Assembly: GCA_903933805.1 (NCBI GenBank)
Contig: CAIZLM010000209.1
Location: 1-43,542 of the forward strand
Length of the DNA stretch: 43,542 nt
Origin: an uncultured Bacteroidota bacterium
GTDB taxonomy: Bacteria > Bacteroidota > Bacteroidia > Chitinophagales > Saprospiraceae
Direction of reading: 5' to 3'
Within the stretch, counting starts at the first letter, position 1. Every line of letters begins with the position of its first letter. A program made the position numbers and the translations under genes. This document shows, piece after piece, positions 8,354 through 17,131 of the stretch. Below the pieces are notes generated by a model. That model saw only the letters and a list, made by a program, of their open reading frames with translations. It searched no databases and had not been told where the DNA came from.

Positions 8354-8425
8354 GTAACTGGTTGGGTGACACGCTTCGTCTGGCGGGAAATGACCACTTT
8401 TTTGTCTCAGACACTAACCAGCTAC
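8354..8425 (+). mobile_element. MITE, short form (72 bp)
   Basis: The ends are GTAACTGGTT and AACCAGCTAC. The junction differs from the other short copies: CACGCTTCGTCTGG joins the outer left arm directly to the right-arm TTCGTCTGG motif. No 8-bp direct repeat is seen on the flanks. The right terminal repeat overlaps the 3' end of the SRPBCC gene and supplies its stop codon. Confidence 0.8.
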
Positions 8426-8872
8426 TGAAAAATATTTTTCCAGAATTTTGAAGCGGTATGCGAAGATTTCCTGCACCTTTTTGTGTACAAACAATTTGCC
8501 CGCCACCCAGCCGAAGACGGACTTTCCAATGTCGTAGTGCAGCAAATCAGTCATCATGACACCACCATCCACCGCTCGGAAATGGTGTTCATGGTGCCAA
8601 ATATTGTAAGGGCCTTTTCGCTGTTCATCCACAAAAAAAACATGGTCTTTGATGTGGGTAATCTCTGTACACCAGTTGAGGGGAATATTCAACATTGGTT
8701 TGATTCGATAGGTGATAATCAGTCCTTCATACATCTGCTCGGGCAGCACGGAAGTGATTTCGAATACCAGGTCATCTGGCGTAACCAGGTTGAGGTTTTT
8801 GGGCGTGGCAAAGAAATTCCAAGCCGCGTCAAGCGATATGGGAAGAAATTGTTCTTGTTGTAGTTTGTGCAT
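8414..8872 (-). CDS. SRPBCC family protein
   Basis: This 152-residue protein has the START/SRPBCC pattern: an N-terminal beta strand with FLPISLDAAWNFFATPKNL, then LNIPLNWCTEITHIKDHVFF and GGVMMTDLLHYDIGKSVFGW, ending with a long C-terminal helix (VQEIFAYRFKILEKYF). Such proteins bind hydrophobic ligands in a helix-grip pocket; the ligand here is unknown. The last codons (V-A-G) and the TAG stop lie within the terminal repeat of a MITE. It is divergent from hemW, with 67 bp between the start codons. Confidence 0.85.
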   Translation of the reverse strand: MHKLQQEQFLPISLDAAWNFFATPKNLNLVTPDDLVFEITSVLPEQMYEGLIITYRIKPMLNIPLNWCTEITHIKDHVFFVDEQRKGPYNIWHHEHHFRAVDGGVMMTDLLHYDIGKSVFGWVAGKLFVHKKVQEIFAYRFKILEKYFSVAG

Positions 8873-8939
8873 GGAGGGCGAAAAATTAACCGTTATTTGC
8901 TACCTTTAACAACAGTAACCCCATAGGGTTTAAACAATT

Positions 8940-10079
8940 ATGCCTGGTATTTACCTACACATCCCTTTCTGCAAAAAGGCCTGCCATTACTGTAATTTTC
9001 ATTTTTCGACCTCTTTGCGCAGTAAAGGGGCCATGGTGGACGCTATTTTGATAGAATTGGAGTTGCGGCGCGACTACCTTCAAGGCCAGGCGCTTGGGTC
9101 CATTTATTTTGGCGGCGGCACACCATCACTGCTGGATCTGACCGACCTGGAGAAAATTTTCAATAAAATTAACAGTTTGTATCAACTCCTTCCGGACGCT
9201 GAAATCACCCTCGAAGCCAACCCAGACGACCTTACCCCTGAAAAAATACGGGACCTCAAAAACTATACGCCCGTCAACCGTTTGAGTATCGGCATACAGT
9301 CATTTGCTGATGCAGACCTGCAATGGATGAACAGGGCACACACTGCGCGTCATGCACAAGCTTGTCTGGAAGGTGTTTTTGCTGCTGGTTTTCAAGACAT
9401 CACCATCGACCTGATTTACGGGGCTCCCACGACGCCCGACGCCCAGTGGGCTGAAAACCTGAACATAGCCATGCAGTATGATCTGCCACATTTGTCTTGC
9501 TACTGCCTCACGGTAGAGGAGGGCACTGCCTTGGGGTCATTTGTTCGAAAAGGTTTGCAGCCGCCGGTGGACGAGGAAAGGGCCGCTCGGCAATTTGAAT
9601 ACCTGGTGGAAACCACGGCAGAACATGGCTATGAGCATTACGAAATCAGCAATTTTGCAAAACCGGGCCATTATGCCCGCCACAACAGCAGTTACTGGAA
9701 CAATGAATCTTACCTCGGGGTTGGTCCCGCCGCCCACTCGTTTGATGGCATTTCGAGGCAATGGAATGTCGCCAACAATGCCGCTTACATCAAAAGCATG
9801 GGGGAGGGGAAAACGTGTTTCGAGCGGGAAGTACTCACCCAGACGCAGCGTTACAACGAATACCTGATGACAGCATTTCGGACCATCTGGGGGGTAGAGG
9901 AGGCCAAAATTCAGGCCTTTGGGGCGCCTTATTCGGCCAGTTTTACGGAGATGGTACAGCCATTTTTAATGTCCGGAACCATTGAACGCCTAGGCGGGAA
10001 TTACCGGCTCAGTCGCGCTGGTAAATTACTGGCTGATCGCGTGGTGATGGAGTTGTTTGTTTCAGACGCCTCATTTTAA
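8940..10079 (+). CDS. hemW: radical SAM family heme chaperone HemW
   Basis: The 379-residue protein starts with GIYLHIPFCKKACHYCNFHF. The CxxxCxxC at residues 11, 15 and 18 binds the radical-SAM [4Fe-4S] cluster, and the residue two after the last cysteine is Phe, as in HemW, not Cys as in coproporphyrinogen dehydrogenase HemN. IYFGGGTPSLL (near 58) and NRLSIGIQSF follow the HemW pattern, and the C-terminal HemN_C region is present. HemW delivers heme to membrane proteins such as respiratory enzymes. A short-form MITE sits 12 bp after the stop codon. Confidence 0.93.
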   Translation: MPGIYLHIPFCKKACHYCNFHFSTSLRSKGAMVDAILIELELRRDYLQGQALGSIYFGGGTPSLLDLTDLEKIFNKINSLYQLLPDAEITLEANPDDLTPEKIRDLKNYTPVNRLSIGIQSFADADLQWMNRAHTARHAQACLEGVFAAGFQDITIDLIYGAPTTPDAQWAENLNIAMQYDLPHLSCYCLTVEEGTALGSFVRKGLQPPVDEERAARQFEYLVETTAEHGYEHYEISNFAKPGHYARHNSSYWNNESYLGVGPAAHSFDGISRQWNVANNAAYIKSMGEGKTCFEREVLTQTQRYNEYLMTAFRTIWGVEEAKIQAFGAPYSASFTEMVQPFLMSGTIERLGGNYRLSRAGKLLADRVVMELFVSDASF

Positions 10080-10091
10080 CGCCTCAAAATG

Positions 10092-10171
10092 GTGACTGGT
10101 TAGGTGGCACGCTGCCTGGCCCAAAAAATAGCCACTTTTTCGTCTCAGACGCGACCACCCTAACCAGTTAC
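10092..10171 (+). mobile_element. MITE, short form (80 bp)
   Basis: The ends are GTGACTGGTT and AACCAGTTAC; the left one carries one change. The short-form junction is CTGGCCCAAAAAATAGCCAC. No clear 8-bp flanking repeat remains. It lies between hemW and the LptF/G gene. Confidence 0.85.
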
Positions 10172-10176
10172 TAGCA

Positions 10177-10206
10177 CGTTTACTTTTTTTCTCAGACGCG
10201 ACCATG
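10177..10206 (+). mobile_element. MITE right-arm fragment
   Basis: CTCAGACGCGACCATG, preceded by a T-run, repeats the right arm of the element, only a few bases after a complete short copy. It could be the remnant of a second insertion or of a partial duplication. The terminal repeat is not recognisable. Confidence 0.45.
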
Positions 10207-10378
10207 ATCGGTCGTCACACCAACCAAGTTGGTATCCGCTGTGTCACGACAGCAAGACCCCAAAATTCCATGCTACTCCCACGCCACAAACCCGTACCTT
10301 GCAGTGTTTTTGGGAAATGGTAAAAAGTCGCAAACCAGCGGCAACGGCTTCCCAACTTCCCGTCGGGTAAACATGAAC

Positions 10379-11464
10379 ATGAAACTAAAAATTCTGGACG
10401 CCTACATCATCAAGAAATTTCTCTCGACGGTGTTTTTTTCGATGCTCATCTTCACGATGATCTCTTGCGCCATAGATTTTAGCGACAAGGTGCAGGCCAT
10501 CATCGAAAAGCCCTGTACCAAAAAAGATGTTTTGGCGTATTATGTAGGCTTCATGTTTCAAATGACCTCTCTCTTGATGCCAATGTACACCTTGGTTGGG
10601 GTTGTTTTTTTTACCTCCAGGTTGGCTTTCAATGCTGAAATATTGGCGGTATTCAATGCAGGTATTAGTTTCAGGCGTTTGCTGAGGCCTTACTTGATCG
10701 CGGGTTCTGTCATCGCTGTCTTTCATTTGTCCATCAACCATTTTATTGCGCCAATCTTTAATACATGGAAACTGTGGTTTGAACACACGTACGTGTGGAC
10801 GGATCAAGACAAGGGTAAAACTTCGAATGCGCACTTCCTCACAGCACCGGATATAAAAGTACACGTCAAGGGATACAACAAAACCAACAAATCCATGACC
10901 GGTCTTCGCGTTGAAAAGTTTTCCGGAAACCGTATTCTGAGCATTTTGGAGGCTGAAAACGCTACTTGGAAACAAGATTCTGGTTGTTGGCAGCTATCCC
11001 AATGGTCTGTGCGCACCTTCGACGGATTGAAGGAAACATACACACGATCTACTATCCCGATTGATTCAGCCATCAACATCTCGCCACAGGATTTTGTGTA
11101 CTTCAACAACCAGAACCAAGAAATGACAACACCGCAGTTGCAGGAAGTCATCCAGCGCGACTTGGAGCGTGGGTTGCCCAATTCACGCAGCTATACCATA
11201 GAGAAGGATCGGCGTACCGCTGATGCCGCGACGAACATTATCCTGACCATAATTGGACTGTCCGTTGCGGGTCGAAAGGTGCGGGGCGGGATGGGCTTAC
11301 ACCTGGCCTTGGGAATTGGTATTGGGGCAGTTTTTATCTTGCTTTCAAAATTTGCGGTGTCCTTTGCCACCAGCGGGACGGTACCCGTTTTGCTGGGAAT
11401 GTGGATTCCAAACCTGATCTTTGCCGTTATCGCCCTTTGGCTGGTGACCAGGGCTCAAAAATAA
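10379..11464 (+). CDS. LptF/LptG family permease
   Basis: The 361-residue membrane protein has the YjgP/YjgQ layout: N-terminal ILDAYIIKKFLSTVFFSML with a first membrane segment, more helices up to about residue 115, a periplasmic domain in the middle and three C-terminal helices (SVAGRKVRGGMGLHLALGIG to LIFAVIALWLV). LptF and LptG form the inner-membrane part of the lipopolysaccharide exporter with LptB. Which of the two this is cannot be told by eye. The frame stays open to 10229, but the upstream part is close to MITE remnants and reads as non-coding; ATGs at 10373 and 10379 both fit. Confidence 0.9.
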   Translation: MKLKILDAYIIKKFLSTVFFSMLIFTMISCAIDFSDKVQAIIEKPCTKKDVLAYYVGFMFQMTSLLMPMYTLVGVVFFTSRLAFNAEILAVFNAGISFRRLLRPYLIAGSVIAVFHLSINHFIAPIFNTWKLWFEHTYVWTDQDKGKTSNAHFLTAPDIKVHVKGYNKTNKSMTGLRVEKFSGNRILSILEAENATWKQDSGCWQLSQWSVRTFDGLKETYTRSTIPIDSAINISPQDFVYFNNQNQEMTTPQLQEVIQRDLERGLPNSRSYTIEKDRRTADAATNIILTIIGLSVAGRKVRGGMGLHLALGIGIGAVFILLSKFAVSFATSGTVPVLLGMWIPNLIFAVIALWLVTRAQK

Positions 11465-11478
11465 TGCATTAAAACGAA

Positions 11479-11640
11479 GTAACTGGTTAGCGTGGTCGCG
11501 TCTGAGACAAAAAAGTGACTATTTTTTGCCAGACGAAGCGGATTTTTGTAGGCCGTAGCAGCGTTACGGTCAAAAAAATCTGCGAAGAATGGCGGAAAAT
11601 GGGCCTTTTTGGGCCAGACAGCGTGCCACATACCAGTTAC
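11479..11640 (-). mobile_element. MITE, long form (162 bp)
   Basis: The ends are GTAACTGGTT and ACCAGTTAC. The flanking octamers AAAACGAA (11471-11478) and AAAACCAA (11641-11648) match at 7 of 8 positions. It begins 14 bp after the stop of the LptF/G gene and ends 31 bp before the M28 gene. Confidence 0.92.
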
Positions 11641-11671
11641 AAAACCAATAATAATATAGCTGTTTTCAACA

Positions 11672-12724
11672 ATGTCAAAAAGTAGTTCTCGTCAAAAAAT
11701 GGCCTACGGGCTGATTGTTATTTTGGTCCTTTCTATTTTGGTTATGGCTTTACCCAAGATACTCCCCAAAAAAGATACCCCTGTAACGCCTGTTGTGCCA
11801 GCCGTCAGTGTTGATGTACCCGCCTTCAGCGGAGATTCAGCCTTTGTCTATGTCAAAAAACAGGTGGATTTCGGTCCGCGTGTCCCGGGTTCGCCTGCCC
11901 ACAAATCTTGTGCAGCATGGCTGGTGGCGTCTTTCAAAAAATACGGACTCACGGTCATCGAGCAGCCTTTCAAAGCAAAGGCTTACTTCGGTACGCTGGA
12001 CGCCGTCAACATCATTGGCCAATATAAACCCGAATTGCCAAACAGGATTTTGTTGTGCGCGCACTGGGATAGCCGCCACATAGCCGATAAGGATACAAAA
12101 GACCAAGACAAACCCATCCTTGGGGCCGATGACGGCGCCAGTGGGGTGGCGGTACTGCTTGAAATGGCCAGAATATTGCAGCAAAACCCTGTTGAATACG
12201 GCGTGGATTTTATTTGTTTCGACGCGGAAGATTTGGGCGATGAACGTACGCCTTCCAGTGACGCTTCTATAATGGCTCAAAGTGGTGGAAACACCACAGA
12301 AACTTGGTGTCTCGGATCGCAATATTGGTCGCAGAATTTACACAAACCGGGTTACAAAGCACATTTTGGAATCCTATTTGACATGGTGGGGGCCAGTGGC
12401 GCAAAATTTCCCAGAGAAGGTATCTCAATGTTGAAAGCGCCGGAATTTGTCAATAAAATATGGGCTGTCGCAGCGGAGCTCGGCTTTGATGATTTGTTTG
12501 TGAATACACCCGCCGGCCAAATCACGGACGATCACTATTTTGTTATGCGTGGTACCAATATTCCCACGGTTGACATCATCGGTATGCCAAAAAGCCCACC
12601 GATGTTCGGCGATCACCACCACACACACTTCGATAACCTCACCATCATCGACAATGATGTATTGCGAAAAGTGGGACAGGTTACGGCAACGGTCATCTAT
12701 CGCGCGGCCGCGCAACTTCGTTGA
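11672..12724 (+). CDS. M28 family zinc peptidase, glutaminyl-peptide cyclotransferase-like
   Basis: The 350-residue protein has an N-terminal membrane anchor or signal (YGLIVILVLSILVMAL), then the M28 core: FGPRVPGSPAH, LLCAHWDSR (His, Asp), GADDGASGVAVLLEMARIL (bridging Asp), CFDAEDLGDE (Glu), WCLGSQYW, and DHHHTHFDN (His) near the end. The WCLGSQYW and DDHYFVMRGTNIPTVDIIG segments resemble glutaminyl cyclases, which form N-terminal pyroglutamate on exported proteins. Many Bacteroidota exported proteins start with Gln after signal cleavage, so this role fits. An ordinary aminopeptidase activity is the alternative. Confidence 0.87.
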   Translation: MSKSSSRQKMAYGLIVILVLSILVMALPKILPKKDTPVTPVVPAVSVDVPAFSGDSAFVYVKKQVDFGPRVPGSPAHKSCAAWLVASFKKYGLTVIEQPFKAKAYFGTLDAVNIIGQYKPELPNRILLCAHWDSRHIADKDTKDQDKPILGADDGASGVAVLLEMARILQQNPVEYGVDFICFDAEDLGDERTPSSDASIMAQSGGNTTETWCLGSQYWSQNLHKPGYKAHFGILFDMVGASGAKFPREGISMLKAPEFVNKIWAVAAELGFDDLFVNTPAGQITDDHYFVMRGTNIPTVDIIGMPKSPPMFGDHHHTHFDNLTIIDNDVLRKVGQVTATVIYRAAAQLR

Positions 12725-12780
12725 TCGAAACGCCCGTTTTTTACCATCATAGGTCGGTAAAACGACTACATTGACAATGC

Positions 12781-12858
12781 GTAACGGGTTGATTGGTACG
12801 CTGTCTGGCCCAAAAAGACCCATTATTTTGTCTCAGACGTGACCACCCAATCATTTAC
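12781..12858 (+). mobile_element. MITE, short form (78 bp), partly decayed
   Basis: The ends are GTAACGGGTT and CAATCATTTAC, both diverged. The flanks GACAATGC and GACAAAGA share only the first five bases. Its right end lies where the -33 element of the pyrB promoter would be expected. Confidence 0.78.
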
Positions 12859-12871
12859 GACAAAGAATCAT

Positions 12872-12879
12872 TAAATTTG
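12872..12879 (+). promoter_or_regulatory. TAnnTTTG-type -7 box before pyrB
   Basis: TAAATTTG matches the Bacteroidota -7 consensus and lies only 4 bp before the GTG start of pyrB, which would give a leaderless or nearly leaderless transcript. No clear TTG -33 element is seen at the usual distance. Confidence 0.45.
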
Positions 12880-12883
12880 CGCC

Positions 12884-13807
12884 GTGAAACAATTCTCCAC
12901 GCGACACCTCATCGGCATCAAGGACATTACAGAAGATGACATTCAAAGCATCTTCGAAACTGCTGATAATTTCAAAGAAGTCATCAACCGCCCCATCAAA
13001 AAAGTGCCCAGTTTGCGCGATGTGACGGTTGCTAACTTATTCTTTGAAAGCAGCACCCGTACCCGTGTATCTTTTGAACTGGCAGAAAGGCGGTTGAGTG
13101 CCGATATTGTCAATTTTACGGCCAGCAGCAGCAGTGTCAGCAAGGGAGAAACACTGTTGGACACGGTGAACAACATCCTAGCCATGAAAGTCGATATGGT
13201 GGTGATGCGACACCCGGCCCCTGGCGCCTGTGTGTACCTGGCTTCCCGAATCCCCGCCAATATCATCAATGCCGGTGATGGGACACACGAACATCCGACC
13301 CAAGCCCTGCTTGACGCTTTTTCTATCCGTGAAAAACTTGGAGATGTAGCCGGAAAAAAAATTGCCATTATTGGCGATATCCTCCACAGCCGCGTGGCAC
13401 TCAGCAATGTATTCTGCCTACAAAAACTCGGCGCCAAAGTACGCGTCTGTGGGCCACCAACGTTAATTCCAAAACACTATGCCGCCCTCGGGGTCGAGGT
13501 CAGCCACGATGTGCGTGATACCCTGCGCTGGTGTGATGTGGCCAATGTCTTGCGCATACAACTGGAACGGCAGGACATCAAATACTTCCCAAGCCTCCGA
13601 GAGTACCACCAATACTTTGGTATCACCCGGCAAATGCTGGACGAGTTGGATCGCCCCATTGTGCTCATGCACCCCGGCCCCATCAACCGAGGCGTAGAAT
13701 TGTCCTCAGATGCTGCTGACAGTCCCCACAGTATTATCCTTGATCAGGTCGAGAATGGTGTTGCCGTACGGATGGCGGTGCTGTATTTGCTGGCGGCGCA
13801 GCCGTAG
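12884..13807 (+). CDS. pyrB: aspartate carbamoyltransferase catalytic subunit
   Basis: The 307-residue protein begins with GTG. It carries the carbamoyl-phosphate motif FESSTRTRVSFELAERRL near residues 50-67, VVMRHPAPGACVYLA, GDGTHEHPTQALLDAFSIRE and the C-terminal IVLMHPGPINRGVE. It catalyses carbamoyl phosphate plus aspartate to carbamoyl aspartate, the first committed pyrimidine step. No pyrI regulatory subunit is next to it. The next gene, dnaG, starts 30 bp after its stop in the same direction. Confidence 0.96.
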   Translation: MKQFSTRHLIGIKDITEDDIQSIFETADNFKEVINRPIKKVPSLRDVTVANLFFESSTRTRVSFELAERRLSADIVNFTASSSSVSKGETLLDTVNNILAMKVDMVVMRHPAPGACVYLASRIPANIINAGDGTHEHPTQALLDAFSIREKLGDVAGKKIAIIGDILHSRVALSNVFCLQKLGAKVRVCGPPTLIPKHYAALGVEVSHDVRDTLRWCDVANVLRIQLERQDIKYFPSLREYHQYFGITRQMLDELDRPIVLMHPGPINRGVELSSDAADSPHSIILDQVENGVAVRMAVLYLLAAQP

Positions 13808-13824
13808 AGCGTATTACGATGTAT

Positions 13825-13832
13825 TACCTTTG
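13825..13832 (+). promoter_or_regulatory. TAnnTTTG-type -7 box before dnaG
   Basis: TACCTTTG matches the consensus exactly and ends 5 bp before the dnaG ATG, the same close spacing as at pyrB. No -33 TTG is found 17-23 bp upstream, so it may be weak, or dnaG may be read from the pyrB transcript. Confidence 0.4.
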
Positions 13833-13837
13833 TCAAC

Positions 13838-15865
13838 ATGATCCCACCCAAGCAAGTCCAGGATGTCATTGACGCCGCTCGTATTGAAGACGTGGTCGGA
13901 GAATTTGTCACGCTCAAAAGGCGCGGGGTGAACCTCATAGGCCTGTGTCCTTTTCACGGAGAGCGCACGCCATCGTTCAATGTCAATCCCGCACGCAATA
14001 TTTTTAAATGTTTCGGCTGTGGAAAGGGTGGCGATGCCGTAACGTTCCTCCGGGAACACGAAAGCCTCACCTACCTCGAAGCACTGCGCTGGCTGGCCAG
14101 GAAATACGGCATCGAACTGCAAGAAGTAGAAAGATCGCCGGAGCAATTGGCTCAAATCCAACTCGCAGACGCCTTGTATATCGTCAACGACTTTGGAGTC
14201 CAACACTTCCAACATCAATTGTTCGATACCGACGAGGGTAAATCCGTGGCGCTCTCCTATTTTAAAAAGCGGGGATTGCGGGAAGATACCATCCGAACTT
14301 TTGGGCTCGGGTACGCACCCGATGAACGCGATCTGCTGATCCGCCACGCGCGTTCCACCGGACACAATATTGACCTCCTGAAAAAAGTGGGGTTGTGCAG
14401 CCAAGATGGTGGACGAGATTTTTTTCGGGCACGCGTTATGTTTGCCATCCACAACCTATCCGGAAAAGTAGCAGCATTTGCCGGGCGCACCATGTTGTCA
14501 CCCAGCGCCAGCGGGGCCAACATTCCAAAGTATGTCAACAGCCCAGAAACGGAGATTTATGTCAAAAACAAAACCCTGTACGGCGCTTTTCAGGCAAAAA
14601 AAGCCATACGACAATTGGATGAATGTATCCTCGTGGAAGGATACATGGATGTTATCTCGCTCCACCAAGCCGGTATTCAGAATGTCGTGGCGTCTTCTGG
14701 AACGTCCCTCACAGAAGGGCAACTGCAACTCATCAAACGCAATACCAACAACCTCAAAATTTTATATGATGGCGACTCCGCCGGGATAAAAGCGGCACTT
14801 CGAGGTCTTGATCTGGCGTTGGAACAAGACCTCAACGTGAAAATTTGCCTGCTGCCGGACGGGCATGACCCGGATTCGTATGTTCAGGAGTTTGGTGGTG
14901 ACAAATTCAACGAATTCGTCACCACCAATGCCAAAGATTTTATCTTGTTCAAAACCCAGGTCTTGTTGGAAGAAACCAAAAATGACCCGGTAAAAAGAGC
15001 TGGATTGATCAAGGACATCGTGGCCAGTATCGCCAAAATACCGGATCCAATCAAGCGCAGTGTGTACCTGCGCGCCTGTTCCAACCTGCTCGAGGTGCCG
15101 GAAAGTGTGCTTGTGGCGGAATCAAACAAGTTGATCACCGGCACCATCAAAAAACGGGAGGAGAAATCGGCCCGTCTGCCCGAAGCAGCCAGTGATTCTT
15201 CCCCGTATAAGCACGGGGAAGAATGGCCGACGGAATATCCCCCGATGCCGGCTGATGGGGATGTGCCGCCGGATTTTCATGCGCCACACCTCCCCAAAAA
15301 AGCCGCCCTACCACCGCGCACGGAATCTGTACAGGAGCTAGACATCATCCGAATGCTGATTTTGTACGGGAACCAAGTGTTGGAGCGGGAAGGTGTTACG
15401 GTCGCTCAGTTTATTCTCACTGACATAGAAGAATCACTGGCAAGTTTTGACAATCCGCTCTACGGGCAAATTGCAGTTGAATGTCATGCGTTATTGCTTC
15501 AGGACAAACAATTTGACCAGCATTTTTTCATCCAGCACGAATCAAGTGCCGTGTGTGAACTGGCCATCAACCTCATTGCAACGCCCTGGGAATTTTCACC
15601 CAACTGGGAGGCTATGTGGAATTACCCGTTGCAAAACCAAAAAATACCCGATTTGAATTTTGACCTGGATATGAAACAGGCACTCCTGCGTTTTAAATTG
15701 CTGAAAGTCATGAAAATGTGCGACGCCAACCAGGTGCGCATCAAATCAGCCTACCAACTCGGCGACGACGATGGCGTGACGCGCTTTATGAAAATTCAGC
15801 AAAAACTCAACGAGACCCGCAACGACATTGCAAAACAGTTGGGCACAGTGGTGCTTCCGAAGTGA
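13838..15865 (+). CDS. dnaG: DNA primase
   Basis: The 675-residue protein has the CHC2 zinc finger near residues 38-65 (LCPFHGERTPSF, IFKCFGCGKGGD), a DnaG catalytic core with VEGYMDVISLHQAG (TOPRIM Glu) near 265 and ILYDGDSAGIKAALRGLDLA (TOPRIM Asp) near 310, then a hinge rich in Pro and Glu (about 450-490) and a C-terminal helical helicase-binding region. It makes RNA primers at the replication fork. Length fits the family (about 600-680). Confidence 0.97.
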   Translation: MIPPKQVQDVIDAARIEDVVGEFVTLKRRGVNLIGLCPFHGERTPSFNVNPARNIFKCFGCGKGGDAVTFLREHESLTYLEALRWLARKYGIELQEVERSPEQLAQIQLADALYIVNDFGVQHFQHQLFDTDEGKSVALSYFKKRGLREDTIRTFGLGYAPDERDLLIRHARSTGHNIDLLKKVGLCSQDGGRDFFRARVMFAIHNLSGKVAAFAGRTMLSPSASGANIPKYVNSPETEIYVKNKTLYGAFQAKKAIRQLDECILVEGYMDVISLHQAGIQNVVASSGTSLTEGQLQLIKRNTNNLKILYDGDSAGIKAALRGLDLALEQDLNVKICLLPDGHDPDSYVQEFGGDKFNEFVTTNAKDFILFKTQVLLEETKNDPVKRAGLIKDIVASIAKIPDPIKRSVYLRACSNLLEVPESVLVAESNKLITGTIKKREEKSARLPEAASDSSPYKHGEEWPTEYPPMPADGDVPPDFHAPHLPKKAALPPRTESVQELDIIRMLILYGNQVLEREGVTVAQFILTDIEESLASFDNPLYGQIAVECHALLLQDKQFDQHFFIQHESSAVCELAINLIATPWEFSPNWEAMWNYPLQNQKIPDLNFDLDMKQALLRFKLLKVMKMCDANQVRIKSAYQLGDDDGVTRFMKIQQKLNETRNDIAKQLGTVVLPK

Positions 15866-15935
15866 AACCGGAACGTGCCCAATACCCCCATCAGCGTGCG
15901 TAGAAAAACAAGAACAAAAAAACTTCGTCAACCCA

Positions 15936-16532
15936 ATGATTGTCAATAAAAACATTAAAAATGCCCTTTTTTCAGCATTTTTGGCTTACGCGTGTTTTTA
16001 CACGTCCGCGGTATTTGGGCAGATTCGGGTGGGCTCGGTGGCTGGGTTTACCTATAATATTCCTCGATACACGTCATCCCAAGGAATATTGCCCGACAAT
16101 TTATTTGGGAACGCCATCGGTGGATATGAAGGCATCCGACTTCAGTATGGTGTCACGAAAAGGTTTTACCTCGCGAGTGAACTCACCTATCAGGTTTTTC
16201 CGTACAAGAACAGGTATTTTGCCGGGCAGTTCCACCCAGCCTACATCACCTGGAGCGTATTGCCCACTTTTGTGTTGCGCAAAAGATTTATGCTGGAGAC
16301 GGATCTCGGAACTGGCTTAACCATCGTCAACCGCCAGGAGGAATCGAAGAAAAACGACCCCTTGTTTTTTGGCGCCTTGGGGTGGAGGGTGCCGTTGGGA
16401 AAGTGGGGAATAACGCTGCGTTATTACCGTTTTTTTAGGCCTCAATACCGACTTATAAACGGTATTTCGGCCGTAAATTTTGGTAGCCATGGCTTCCAAT
16501 TGGGGTTAAGTTACGACCTGTTTGGGACGTAG
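15936..16532 (+). CDS. outer membrane beta-barrel protein
   Basis: The 198-residue protein starts with IKNALFSAFLAYACFYTSAVFGQ, a signal peptide, followed by alternating beta strands with aromatic girdles (FYLASELTYQVFPYKNRYF, GITLRYYRFFRPQYRL) and ends with LGLSYDLFGT, as typical for small outer membrane barrels. No specific family is recognised. The ATG at 15936 is chosen because the frame upstream overlaps the end of dnaG. The stop is 18 bp before the stop of the convergent DUF4252 gene. Confidence 0.75.
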   Translation: MIVNKNIKNALFSAFLAYACFYTSAVFGQIRVGSVAGFTYNIPRYTSSQGILPDNLFGNAIGGYEGIRLQYGVTKRFYLASELTYQVFPYKNRYFAGQFHPAYITWSVLPTFVLRKRFMLETDLGTGLTIVNRQEESKKNDPLFFGALGWRVPLGKWGITLRYYRFFRPQYRLINGISAVNFGSHGFQLGLSYDLFGT

Positions 16533-16550
16533 CGGGCCATTTGAGTGGTG

Positions 16551-17126
16551 TTATACTTTTGAGGCAGTTACCTTTGAGAGCAATGGCATAGGATTTTTAT
16601 GGGGTGATTGTTTTTCTGCCTGTCGGAGGGCACCTTTGAGGTCATTTAACTGCAATTTTCCGCGCAAACACACCATTCCAGACCCGGCATCCGGCGACTC
16701 GAACAAGACGACGACTTTTCGAATGTTGTTTCGGCGTGTTTTTCCATACAATTGCACGCGTGTTTGGCCATCCCGGATGGTTAACCACGCGTCGAGATGG
16801 CGACGTTTGGCCCTCCTTTGGAACCTTTCGATGTCTTGGCGGGTAAAGGGATTGTTGTTTTCAAAAACCAACACCTTGATGTTGTTGATTTTCCGAACGA
16901 GTCTCCTGCTTTCTTTTTCTTTCAGGAATACGGATCCTAGGTGCAGTACCCAGCCAGGTACGGAGCACGATATGGCCCCATCGTATTCTTTGTATTTCCA
17001 GAAAAGATGCTGATCCTGAGCGTGCATATCATGGCCCAAGAGCAGAAACAAGGCCACAAATAAAGGTCGGGCAAAGTCGTTTATGGTGTGGAAAAACACC
17101 GTTTTTATCGATAAAATCCTGTTCAT
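16551..17126 (-). CDS. DUF4252 family protein (second copy)
   Basis: The 191-residue protein has an N-terminal hydrophobic segment (FARPLFVALFLLLGHDMHA) and the DUF4252 pattern: NNIKVLVFENNNPF, then a charged helix with FQRRAKRRHLDAWLTIRDGQTRVQLYG, and KVVVLFESPDAGSGMVCLRG, ending with a helical tail. The family is a Bacteroidota secreted/lipoprotein group of unknown function usually encoded after an ECF sigma factor. It is separated by 5 bp from the first DUF4252 gene, so the two are co-transcribed. Confidence 0.8.
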   Translation of the reverse strand: MNRILSIKTVFFHTINDFARPLFVALFLLLGHDMHAQDQHLFWKYKEYDGAISCSVPGWVLHLGSVFLKEKESRRLVRKINNIKVLVFENNNPFTRQDIERFQRRAKRRHLDAWLTIRDGQTRVQLYGKTRRNNIRKVVVLFESPDAGSGMVCLRGKLQLNDLKGALRQAEKQSPHKNPMPLLSKVTASKV

Positions 17127-17131
17127 GACGC

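Noticed and set aside
10385-10975. 196-residue minus-strand frame inside the LptF/G gene
   Set aside because: It is antisense to a clear membrane protein gene and shows no family features.
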